From NCBI RefSeq assembly GCF_001856665.1, contig NZ_CP017781.1, positions 2,868,001 to 2,932,000 of the forward strand: DNA of 64,000 nucleotides, read 5' to 3'. The position numbers and the translations under genes are program-made. Shown one piece after another: positions 46,682-54,398 of this stretch. This DNA comes from Rhodobacter xanthinilyticus. Its GTDB lineage: Bacteria; Pseudomonadota; Alphaproteobacteria; Rhodobacterales; Rhodobacteraceae. Below the pieces are notes generated by a model. The model was given only the letters and a program-made list of their open reading frames with translations, searched no databases and was not told the DNA's origin. Each line of letters starts with the position of its first letter. Position 1 is the first letter of the stretch.

Positions 46682-46763
46682 AAAGGGCGGTCCCCCCGCC
46701 CTTTCATCTTGCCCTAAATATCCCGGGGTGAGCGGCCCTCGGGCCGCGAGGGGCGGCGCCCCT
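46682..46763 (+). repeat. Intergenic element, CCAAATATCC subtype, copy 6, fused to fadH terminator
   Basis: A stem AAAGGGCGG (46682-46690) / CCGCCCTTT (46696-46704) starts 9 bases after the fadH stop. Its 3' strand is the beginning of the element CTTTCATCTTG, then CCCTAAATATCCCGGGG. Hairpins GCGGCCC / GGGCCGC (46732-46747) and AGGGGC-GGC-GCCCCT (46749-46763) follow. It lies between convergent genes. Confidence 0.85.
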
Positions 46764-46772
46764 GCGCCCCGC

Positions 46773-47123
46773 TCACATCCCGCTCGCCGCGCAATGCTGC
46801 CGAAACGCGCGCTTCAAGAGATCGAGCTCGGCGCGCAACAGATCGATCTCCGCGCGCAAATCGCTCTCCAGCACCTGCCCGCAGATGATCGCGAAAGACC
46901 CGACCTCCGCCCCCCCCGGCGCGCGCAGGATGAAACTCTGCACCCCTTCCGACAGAAGCGCCGCCGGGATCGGCAGGCTCACCCGCCATTTGCCGCCCTC
47001 GACCGGCCCGATCTCGAGCCCCGGCACCACCTCGCCCAGATGCACCACCTCAAGGCTCGGCGCCTCGGAGGCGGCAATCACCCCTTCCCAGACCCCGGCC
47101 CGAATACGCGACGTCTCCAGCAT
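46773..47123 (-). CDS. Unrecognised small protein with C-terminal coil
   Basis: 116 residues. I do not recognise a family. The N-terminal about 85 residues alternate strands (SLEVVHLGEVVPGLEIGPVE, WRVSLPIPAALLSEGVQSFIL), and residues about 88-110 look like an amphipathic coil (LRAEIDLLRAELDLLKRAF). No signal peptide or membrane segment. It follows the 255-residue gene by 6 bases and is very likely in the same operon. Confidence 0.7.
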   Translation of the reverse strand: MLETSRIRAGVWEGVIAASEAPSLEVVHLGEVVPGLEIGPVEGGKWRVSLPIPAALLSEGVQSFILRAPGGAEVGSFAIICGQVLESDLRAEIDLLRAELDLLKRAFRQHCAASGM

Positions 47124-47129
47124 CTTCCC

Positions 47130-47897
47130 TCACAGCTCCGCGCGCGGATGGCGCAGCATCGTCAGATCGCGCAACACGATCTCGTTCATCTGCGGCCCCT
47201 CGAAAATCAGATCGACCCAGGCCTTCTCGAGCCGCTTCTCGTTGAGCTTGGCATAGCCGAGATCGAATTCGACGAAACTCTCCCCCGGCCCCATCTCGCG
47301 CACGATCTGCTCGGTGTTGGGCCCGTGCTTGATATTGAGCCGACAGAAAATCTCGAGCGGCCGCTCGAGCGCCACATCGAGCCCGAGCCGCACCAGCTGG
47401 TTGCGCCGCAGCCCGCGCACCGCCGCCTCCGGCAGATCGAGCACGAGCGACAGGAACGAGCCCTCGAAGCGGAACACATCCATCCGCAGCGCGAAGGGCG
47501 CGATATCCTCGGCGCGGGTGTTGCGGATCTGGCGCAGCATCAGCGCGCTATTGGCACAATCGTGAAACAGCGTCAGCTCGGCGCCGAATTTCGCGCGGTT
47601 TTGCGCCGGCGCAATGCCGCGCGGCTGCACCGGCTGGCGCCAGAAATCGGGCCGCCAGGCCCAATCGCAACCCAAGGGCCGCTCGATCCCGTCGCCGCCG
47701 CCCGCGGGCATCGAGAGCCGCTCCTCGGCGACCTGCACCACCCGCCCGATCTCGCGGCTGAGCGCAAGCGCCTGACCGCGCAATTCGCGCAGCTCGCCCG
47801 GCGGCAGCTTTTCCGCCAGCCGCGCCGCCCGCGCCCAGCGCTTGAGCGCGCGCGCCTGCACGATGCGATCGAGAAGAGAGGAGGAACCGTCAGCCAT
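47130..47897 (-). CDS. Unrecognised protein, possibly DUF6478-like
   Basis: 255 residues. The N-terminal about 65 residues are helical and basic (ALKRWARAARLAEKLPPGEL). After GCDWAWRPDFWRQP a beta-rich region follows, ending with VREMGPGESFVEFDLGYAKLN. I recall similar Rhodobacterales proteins annotated as DUF6478, but I cannot check this here. No signal or membrane segment. The start ATG at 47897 has no good ribosome site; the upstream region is unusually AT-rich. Function unknown. Confidence 0.7.
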   Translation of the reverse strand: MADGSSSLLDRIVQARALKRWARAARLAEKLPPGELRELRGQALALSREIGRVVQVAEERLSMPAGGGDGIERPLGCDWAWRPDFWRQPVQPRGIAPAQNRAKFGAELTLFHDCANSALMLRQIRNTRAEDIAPFALRMDVFRFEGSFLSLVLDLPEAAVRGLRRNQLVRLGLDVALERPLEIFCRLNIKHGPNTEQIVREMGPGESFVEFDLGYAKLNEKRLEKAWVDLIFEGPQMNEIVLRDLTMLRHPRAEL

Positions 47898-48039
47898 GAC
47901 CGGGATTTAGCAGCAAATTGTTAACATCATGGAAACAGTTACCCTTTAACGTTTCCCGAGCACCAGAGAAAATCCCGGACTTTCCGCGCGCGGGTGCAAA
48001 TTTCTGCCCCGCGCTGCGGCAGTGCCCGATCGTGCGGCG

Positions 48040-48684
48040 TCACGAACCCGCGCCGGGCGCGCTCAGCTGCTGGCTGCGCGCGGCAAAGGCGCGCAAGATC
48101 TCGATCTGGCTGGCGTCTTGCATCTGTGTGCCCTGCAGCGGCAGCACCGAGAGCGCGGTGATCCGCCCGCCAAGCCCGGTGATCGCGCGCCAGTAAACCG
48201 GCTCGACCGGCGCGCCCTCGGCCACCGATCCGTCGCGCAGCTTGATCAGCAAGAGCCCGTCGGAAACCTGCGTTTTCAGGATCTTGACGTCATTGGCCTC
48301 GCCCGAACGCGCCAGCGCCGCGCGCCCCGCCTCGGAGCGGAAGAAATCCTCGATCGGCGCGAAACTCTCGCCCACCGGGCCGGGCGATTGCGGCCCGACG
48401 GTGGCGCTCAGGATCGCCGGCTGCGCCGGGCGCGGCGCCGCCGGATCGCCCGAGATCGCGGCACAATTGGCAAAGATCACGAAGGCCCCCTCGCGCGACT
48501 TGCGCGAGGTTTTCGGATCGACGCAGAAGCCCGCCGGCGCCGCGAGGGTGACCCCCTCCTCGGCCAGCGTGATCCGATCCGAGGCGGGCGTGGTCGCGGC
48601 AAGGCACCCCGCGAGGACAAGCGGCGCGAGCGCGGCAAGGGTCAGGCGGGTGCGGCGGGCGGGGAGGCGCGGGGTCTGGGTCAT
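48040..48684 (-). CDS. Putative lipoprotein
   Basis: 214 residues from the ATG at 48684. A lipoprotein signal with lipobox LAGC (C27) follows an Arg-rich n-region. The mature part has LAEEGVTLAAPAGFCVDPKTS and ends with LLLIKLRDGSVAEGAP and a Gln-rich tail. No recognised domain. It is 80 bases downstream of the Ynj-like permease gene and could be part of that cluster or its own unit. Confidence 0.75.
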   Translation of the reverse strand: MTQTPRLPARRTRLTLAALAPLVLAGCLAATTPASDRITLAEEGVTLAAPAGFCVDPKTSRKSREGAFVIFANCAAISGDPAAPRPAQPAILSATVGPQSPGPVGESFAPIEDFFRSEAGRAALARSGEANDVKILKTQVSDGLLLIKLRDGSVAEGAPVEPVYWRAITGLGGRITALSVLPLQGTQMQDASQIEILRAFAARSQQLSAPGAGS

Positions 48685-48763
48685 GGGAGAGCGATACAAC
48701 CGCCCGGCCCCTCGGGCAAGTCTCGCGGCCCGGCGCCGCCCCGCGAGGGGCAAAAAGCCGCTC

Positions 48764-50359
48764 TCAGCGGCGCCCGCGCCGGTCTGGCGCCAGAAAGGCG
48801 AGCACAAAACCAAGCGCGGGCAGCACCGCCTGCGCAAGCCCATAGCTCGCCGCGACCCGCCGATCCGCGCCGGAGGCGAGCGCCACCGCCTCGGTGGTGA
48901 GCGTCGCGACCCGCCCGCCGCCGGGCAGCAGAACGGCGAGATATTGCGCGACCGAGACCGAAAAGCCGACCGCCGCCGCCACCGCCAGGGGCCGCGCGAG
49001 CATCGGCAGGCGCAGCCGCACGAGCCGCCGCCAAGGCCCCGCGCCAAGGCTCGCGGCGGCGTCGAATTCCGCCCGGCCGAGCCCGCGCCAGGGCCCCGCG
49101 AGGGTGAGATAGACATAAGGAAAGACGAAAAGTGCCTCGGCCCAGAGCACCGCCGCGCGCCCCGGCGGCAGGCCAAGCCAGAGAAACCCGCTCACCAGCC
49201 CCTGCAGGAACCCGATCTGCGGCAGAAGGAGCGGCACCAGCAAGAGCCACAGCCGCGGCGCGCGGCCCGACCGGCTCTCGGCCTCAAGGAGCGCGATGGC
49301 GAGCAGCACCGCCGCCGCGGTGACGCCAAGCCCGAGGCGCAGCGTCTCGCCCGCCGCCTCGAGCCAGCCGCCGCGCCGCCAGGCCCCGAGCCCGATCCCC
49401 TCCGGCCAGAGCGCCGGAAACCGCCACGCCCCCGCGAGGCTCCACAGCACCAGCATCGCCACCGATGCCCAGAAGAGCGCGCCCAGCGCCAGCGCAAGCC
49501 CCGCGCCGAGGCCCGCCAGCCGCCCCGGCCCTGCCCCCCGCCCCGGCTCGCCCGCGCGCCAGACCAGCCCCCGCCCGAGCCGCGCCGCGCCGCGCTCGAC
49601 CGCCCAGCCAAGCGCCGCCGCCGCCGCGCAGACCGCCACCAGCCCGAGCGCCAGCACCGCCCCCGGCCCCGCCCCGCGCAGATCGGGCGCGGTATAGAGC
49701 CGCAGCGCCCGGATCGCGAGGGTCGGCGGATGCGACGGGCCGAGGATCAGCGCCATATCGACATTCGAAAGCCCATAGCCCAGCACGATCAGCACCGGCA
49801 GCCGCAGCCGCGCGTAAAGCTGCGGCCAGAGGCCCAGCGCAAAGGCCGCCCCCGGCCGCCGGCCAAGGCTCTGGCCCGCCGCCATCATCCGCGCGGGGTC
49901 GAGCTGGCTCGCCGCGGAGAGCATCATGAGCAACAGAAACGGCGCCTCCTTCAGCACCAGCCCCAGCAAAAGCGCGCCCCCCCAAGGGTCGCCCGGCCAG
50001 GCCCATTGCGGCGGCTGCGCCCAACCCATCGGCCCCGCAAGCCCCCGCGCGACGAGCCCCGAGGGCGCGAAGAGAAACGCCAGCCCCAGCCCGAGCGCGG
50101 CATGGGGCACCGCCAGCATCGGCGCGAGCGCCCGCCCCGCGCGCGGCTGGCGCACAAGCCACAGCCCGAGCGGCAGGGTCAGCGCGAGCGACACCGCCGT
50201 CGCGCCAAGGCCGGTGATCAGCGTCACCCGCAGGCTCGCCCAGAGCCCGGGCTCGGCCAGCGCCGCGGCCAGCGCACCGGGCGCACAGGCCGCCGCCACC
50301 GTCATCGCAAGGCCTAAAAGCACCGGCGCCCCGATCAGCGCCCAGATCAGCGCCCTCAC
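48764..50359 (-). CDS. ynjC: ABC transporter permease, YnjC-like
   Basis: 531 residues from a GTG at 50359 that overlaps the ynjB stop (GTGA). About twelve hydrophobic segments form two similar halves, as in E. coli YnjC. FLLLMMLSAASQLDPARMMAAGQSLG and GRAEFDAAASLGAGPWRRLVRLR are the EAA-type loops that would contact the ATPase. A TTG start at 50380 is possible. The name follows the YnjB-YnjC-YnjF arrangement. The E. coli substrate is unproven; thiamine-like compounds have been suggested for related transporters. Confidence 0.82.
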   Translation of the reverse strand: MRALIWALIGAPVLLGLAMTVAAACAPGALAAALAEPGLWASLRVTLITGLGATAVSLALTLPLGLWLVRQPRAGRALAPMLAVPHAALGLGLAFLFAPSGLVARGLAGPMGWAQPPQWAWPGDPWGGALLLGLVLKEAPFLLLMMLSAASQLDPARMMAAGQSLGRRPGAAFALGLWPQLYARLRLPVLIVLGYGLSNVDMALILGPSHPPTLAIRALRLYTAPDLRGAGPGAVLALGLVAVCAAAAALGWAVERGAARLGRGLVWRAGEPGRGAGPGRLAGLGAGLALALGALFWASVAMLVLWSLAGAWRFPALWPEGIGLGAWRRGGWLEAAGETLRLGLGVTAAAVLLAIALLEAESRSGRAPRLWLLLVPLLLPQIGFLQGLVSGFLWLGLPPGRAAVLWAEALFVFPYVYLTLAGPWRGLGRAEFDAAASLGAGPWRRLVRLRLPMLARPLAVAAAVGFSVSVAQYLAVLLPGGGRVATLTTEAVALASGADRRVAASYGLAQAVLPALGFVLAFLAPDRRGRR

Positions 50360-51540
50360 GGCGCGGTGCGGCGCGCCCAATCCGCGGCGAGGCGCTCCAT
50401 CCAGCTCGGATGCGGCTCGGGCAGCGTCGGCCCGAGATCCTCGAGCCGCGGCAGCGCCGGCGCCTGCGGCAGCGCCGCAAAGGCCGCCCGCCCCGCCTCA
50501 TCGAGCCGCGCCGGATCGAGCACCGAATAGGAGCCGAGCACCGTGACATCTTGCATATGCGCCTGCACCTCGGGCTCGAGCAGGAAATTCGCCACCACCT
50601 CGGCCCCCGCCCGATGGCTCGCGTTGAACGGGATCGCGACGAAGGAGACATTGCCGATCGTGCCGCCCTCGGGCACGAAAACCCGCACGCTCTCGGGCAG
50701 AACCCCCTGTTCGATCAACGAGGCCGGCGCCGCCGGATCGAAGAACATCGCGACATCGATCTCGCCATCGGCGAGGAGCTGGGCCTGCACGCTCTCGGTC
50801 TCGGGGAAGGCCCGGCCCGCGCGCCACAGGTTGGGCCGAAGCGCTTCATACCAGGCCCAAAGCGGCGCGGTGGCCGCCGCATAGGCCGCCTCCGTCACCG
50901 GCGCCGCAAGCACCGCGCGGTCAGGCGCGAGCTCGACCAGCGCCTGTTTGAGGAAGGTCGCGCCCATGAAATTCGCCGCCGTCGGATGGGTCATCCGCCC
51001 CGGATGCGCCGCCGCCCAAGCCGGAAAATCGGCCATCCGCGCCGGCAGGCTGACCCGCGCCCGATCCTCGGCAAAGACAAATTTCGCCAGCCGCCAGGGC
51101 GCCTCATAGCCCTCGACCGGCACGGTGAAATCGCTCGCCGCCGGCGCGCCGGGCGCGAGATCGAGATAGCGCGCATTGGGCAGATCCGCGACGAAGGGCC
51201 CGGCCAGCAGCCCCGCCTCTTTCATCGCGAGGAAATTCGGCCCGTTGATCCAGATCAGATCGACCGCGCCGCCGGTCTCCTGCCCCGCCGCGGCCTCGGC
51301 GCGCACGCGGGCGACCGCCTCGGCGGTATCGGAGAGCTTCACCTGCACGAGCTTGACGCCGTAGCGCGCCTCGGTCTCGGCGCCCACCCAGGCGAGGAAC
51401 TCATTGGTGCGCGGATCGCCGCCCCAGGCGTTGAAATAGACCGTCTGGCCGCGCGCCTGCGCGAGCGTCGCCGCCCAATCGGCCTCGGCCGCCCCCGCCC
51501 AAAGCGCGCCCAAAGTCGCCAAAATCGCCGTCAGCCGCAT
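50356..51540 (-). CDS. ynjB: ABC transporter substrate-binding protein, YnjB-like
   Basis: 394 residues with a signal peptide (RLTAILATLGALWAGAAEA). WAATLAQARGQTVYFNAWGGDP, IWINGPNFLAMKEAGLLAGPF, and the Phe/Asn-rich middle resemble YnjB (about 388 residues in E. coli). It is a periplasmic solute-binding protein of unknown ligand. The ATG overlaps the ynjF stop by one base, with AGGAGGGA upstream. Confidence 0.82.
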   Translation of the reverse strand: MRLTAILATLGALWAGAAEADWAATLAQARGQTVYFNAWGGDPRTNEFLAWVGAETEARYGVKLVQVKLSDTAEAVARVRAEAAAGQETGGAVDLIWINGPNFLAMKEAGLLAGPFVADLPNARYLDLAPGAPAASDFTVPVEGYEAPWRLAKFVFAEDRARVSLPARMADFPAWAAAHPGRMTHPTAANFMGATFLKQALVELAPDRAVLAAPVTEAAYAAATAPLWAWYEALRPNLWRAGRAFPETESVQAQLLADGEIDVAMFFDPAAPASLIEQGVLPESVRVFVPEGGTIGNVSFVAIPFNASHRAGAEVVANFLLEPEVQAHMQDVTVLGSYSVLDPARLDEAGRAAFAALPQAPALPRLEDLGPTLPEPHPSWMERLAADWARRTAP

Positions 51541-52154
51541 CAGTCCCTCCTGTCAAACGCGCGCCAGCCCATCCCCCAGCGGCTCACCGTGGTCAAGCCG
51601 CAGAGCGCCGCGAACCCGTAAGCGAGCGGCGCAAAGGCCGCCGGGAAGAGGCAGATCAGCGCAAAAAACAAAATCGTTTCAAAGCCTTCGGTGAGGCCGC
51701 CGAGATAGTAGATGCCCTTCGCAGGGAAGGCCTCGGCGCGCAGGCCGCGCCCGGCGGCGACGGCGGAAAAGGCCAGAAAGCTCGAGCCGGTGCCGACGAA
51801 AGCCGCGATCAGCACCGCCGCCGCGAGCGCATTCGCCCCGGGGTCGGCGAGCGCAAACCCGAGCGGCACCAGCGCGTAAAAGACGAAATCGAGCGCAATA
51901 TCGAGGAAGGCGCCGCGGTCGGTCGGGCCCTGGCGGCGGGCGAGCGCGCCGTCGAGCCCGTCGGCGAGGCGGTTCGCCGCGATCAGCGCGAGCCCCGCCC
52001 CGAAGGCGCCCAGGCTGATCGCCGCAAAGGCGCCGAGCCCCAGCACGAAGCCCGCGAGCGAGACCTGATCGGCGCGCAGGCCCGCGGCATCGAGCACGCG
52101 GGCGGGCGGGCCGAGGAGCCGGCGCAGCGGCGCGGCGAGGCGCGCGTCGATCAT
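51540..52154 (-). CDS. ynjF: CDP-alcohol phosphatidyltransferase family protein, YnjF-like
   Basis: 204 residues with several membrane segments. The conserved motif D-G-x2-A-R appears as NRLADGLDGALARRQGPTDR followed by GAFLDIALDF. Length and neighbours match E. coli YnjF (206 residues). It would transfer a phosphatidyl group to an alcohol at the inner membrane; its substrate is unknown. It overlaps the upstream fusion gene by ATGA. Confidence 0.85.
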   Translation of the reverse strand: MIDARLAAPLRRLLGPPARVLDAAGLRADQVSLAGFVLGLGAFAAISLGAFGAGLALIAANRLADGLDGALARRQGPTDRGAFLDIALDFVFYALVPLGFALADPGANALAAAVLIAAFVGTGSSFLAFSAVAAGRGLRAEAFPAKGIYYLGGLTEGFETILFFALICLFPAAFAPLAYGFAALCGLTTVSRWGMGWRAFDRRD

Positions 52155-54271
52155 CCGCGCCTCCAGGCGAAATAGCGCGCCGCGAGCGCCAGCGCGCGCG
52201 GGCTGACCCGCGCCTGACGCCAGCGGCCGGCGGCGTTTTTCGCGGCCTCGGGCCAGCTCGGGTAGATCTGCGGCGTGGCGAGGAGCTTGCCGAGCCCGAG
52301 CCCCTGACGCATCGCGAGGGCAATCGGCGCGAGGATCTCGCTCGCCCGCGCGCCCACCACGCTCGCGCCGAGGATCCGCCCGCGCGGGTCGGTCAGGATC
52401 TCGACCCAGCCCGCGCGCGCGCCCTCGGCGATGGCGCGGTCGAGCTCGGCCAGCGGATAGCGGGTGACCTCGGGCGCGAGGCCCTGCGCGGTGAGCTCGG
52501 CGCGGGTCGGGCCGATGCGGGCGATTTCGGGCGCGGTGAACACGGCCTGCGGCATCGGGGCGGCGGCGCGGAACCGCCACAGCGGCGCCGCGAGCGCATT
52601 GGCCGCCGCAACCCAGCCCTGATGGCCCGCGGCATTGGTGAGCTGCACCGGCCCGACGAGATCGCCCGCCGCATAAACGCCCGGCAGCAGCGTTTCGAGC
52701 CAGGCATCGGTTTCAAGGGGCTTTTCGGTGGGCACACCGAGCGCTTCGAGGCCGAGCCCGGTGAGCCGCGCGCGCCGCCCGGTGGCGAGCAAAACCGCCT
52801 CGAAGCCCACCCGCGCGCCGCTTTCGAGCACCGCCTCGCGCCCCTCGAAGCGCACGACCCGGCCCGCGATGATCTCCACCCCGTCGGCGGCAAGCGCCTG
52901 CGCGACGAGCGCCGCGGCCTCCTCCTCCTCGCGCGCCAGAATCCGCCCGGGCTCAACCAGAACCACCCCCGCCCCGAGCCGCGCCAGCGCCTGCGCGAGC
53001 TCGCAGCCCATCGCGCCGCCGCCCAAGATCAGCAGCCGCCGGGGCGGCGCGGGCAGGCCCGAGAGCCAGGCCCAAAGCGTCTCGGAGGTGAGCGCCCCCA
53101 CGCCCTCGATCCCCGGGATCGGCGGCACCACCGGCGCCGCGCCAGTGGCCAGCACGACCGCGCGGGTGGTGATCCGCCGCCCCGCCTCCGGCCCGGTTTC
53201 AACCGCGACCTCATGGGGCGAGAGAAGCCGCGCGCGGCCGCGGATCACCTCGACCCCAAGCCCGCGATAGCGCGCCTCGCTGTCGTTGGGGGCGATCGCG
53301 GCGATCGCGCCGCGGACATGGGCCATGACCGTCGGCCAATGCACCCTGGCCGCGCCCTCGATGCCGAGCGCGGGCGCGCCGCGCGCCGCATCGGCCGCCC
53401 GCGCCGCCGCGATCAGCGCCTTGGAGGGCACGCAGCCGAAGTTGAGACAATCGCCGCCCATCGGCCCCTCGGCGATCAGCGTCACCCGCGCCTGCGCCGC
53501 CGCCGCGACATAGGCCGCGACGAGCCCCGCCGCGCCGCCGCCGATCACCACGAGGTTGCGCTCGGCCCGCGCCGGACGGGGCCAGCGCCGCGCGCGCGCA
53601 ACCCGGCGCCAAAGCGCCAGCCCGCCACGCGCGAGCCAGGGCAGCACCCCGATCGCGACAAAGGCGCCGATCAGGCCGGGGCTGAGGACATCGGCGGGCG
53701 TGGCGACCTCGGCGAGCCGGGTGCCGGCGAAGACATAGGCCGCGGTGGCGGGGAGCATGCCGATCTGGCTCACCCAATAGAACCGCGCCGGCGCCATCGG
53801 GGTCAGCCCGAAGAGCAGGTTGACGATGAAAAACGGCGCCACCGGGATCAGCCGCAGCGAGAAGAGATAAAGCGCCCCGTCGCGCGCAAGCCCCGCCTCG
53901 ATCGCGCCGAGCCGGGCGCCGAACCGCGCCCGCACCCAATCGCGCGCGAGCCAGCGGGCGGCGAGAAACGCCCCCGTCGCGCCCAGCGCCGCCGCGAAGG
54001 AGACGAGCACGAGCCCGCCCCAGAAGCCGAAAAGCGCCCCCGCCCCGAGCGTCATCCACACCGCAACCGGCAGCGAGGCCGCCGCCACCGCGACATAGGC
54101 CGCGAAATAGCCCAGCGGCAGCCACCCCGGATGCGCCCCCCGCCAGGCCTCGAGCCCGACAAGCGCCCGCCCGAGCGCCGCCCGCGCCGCGCCGGGCTCG
54201 AGCGAGGCCGCCCAGAGCCCGCCGGCGAGCAGGGCCGCCCCGAGCAGGGCCAACAGGATCGGTTTGCGCAA
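52151..54271 (-). CDS. VTT (TVP38/DedA-like) membrane domain fused to FAD disulfide oxidoreductase
   Basis: 706 residues from a TTG at 54271 preceded by GGAGG. Residues about 1-225 contain five or six membrane segments of the VTT/SNARE-associated type (AAYVAVAAASLPVAVWMTLGA, LIPVAPFFIVNLLFGLTP). After a basic linker the C-terminal about 460 residues are a class I pyridine nucleotide-disulfide oxidoreductase: VVIGGGAAGLVAAYVA, redox pair in GDCLNFGCVPSK, and LLILGGGAMGCELAQALA. The His usually found before Pro-Thr near the C-terminus is Tyr (IYPSWPEA), which differs from glutathione reductase. An ATG at 54331 is upstream of a TATATC -10, so is less likely. First gene of the Ynj-like cluster. 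Confidence 0.85.
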   Translation of the reverse strand: MRKPILLALLGAALLAGGLWAASLEPGAARAALGRALVGLEAWRGAHPGWLPLGYFAAYVAVAAASLPVAVWMTLGAGALFGFWGGLVLVSFAAALGATGAFLAARWLARDWVRARFGARLGAIEAGLARDGALYLFSLRLIPVAPFFIVNLLFGLTPMAPARFYWVSQIGMLPATAAYVFAGTRLAEVATPADVLSPGLIGAFVAIGVLPWLARGGLALWRRVARARRWPRPARAERNLVVIGGGAAGLVAAYVAAAAQARVTLIAEGPMGGDCLNFGCVPSKALIAAARAADAARGAPALGIEGAARVHWPTVMAHVRGAIAAIAPNDSEARYRGLGVEVIRGRARLLSPHEVAVETGPEAGRRITTRAVVLATGAAPVVPPIPGIEGVGALTSETLWAWLSGLPAPPRRLLILGGGAMGCELAQALARLGAGVVLVEPGRILAREEEEAAALVAQALAADGVEIIAGRVVRFEGREAVLESGARVGFEAVLLATGRRARLTGLGLEALGVPTEKPLETDAWLETLLPGVYAAGDLVGPVQLTNAAGHQGWVAAANALAAPLWRFRAAAPMPQAVFTAPEIARIGPTRAELTAQGLAPEVTRYPLAELDRAIAEGARAGWVEILTDPRGRILGASVVGARASEILAPIALAMRQGLGLGKLLATPQIYPSWPEAAKNAAGRWRQARVSPRALALAARYFAWRRG

Positions 54272-54300
54272 GCCCCCCTCCGGCGTTAACGAATTTCCAA

Positions 54301-54306
54301 GATATA
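54301..54306 (-). promoter_or_regulatory. Candidate -10 for the VTT-flavoprotein/ynj operon
   Basis: TATATC on the minus strand, 30 bases upstream of the TTG start. The matching -35 is weak. It supports the TTG at 54271 over the ATG at 54331. Confidence 0.45.
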
Positions 54307-54366
54307 TCGGGCGACTAGACTCAAAGTCCATCTTGCATCGGCGCGTCAAGGCGCCTTTGGTAGACA

Positions 54367-54383
54367 GGTCAGCCCCCCTGACC
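54367..54383. promoter_or_regulatory. Inverted repeat before nagK
   Basis: GGTCAG (54367-54372) and CTGACC (54378-54383) form a perfect 6-bp inverted repeat with a 5-base spacer of C. It touches the ribosome site AGGAAAGGA of nagK. It could be a repressor site or a hairpin that limits translation. Confidence 0.5.
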
Positions 54384-54398
54384 AGGAAAGGATCGACG

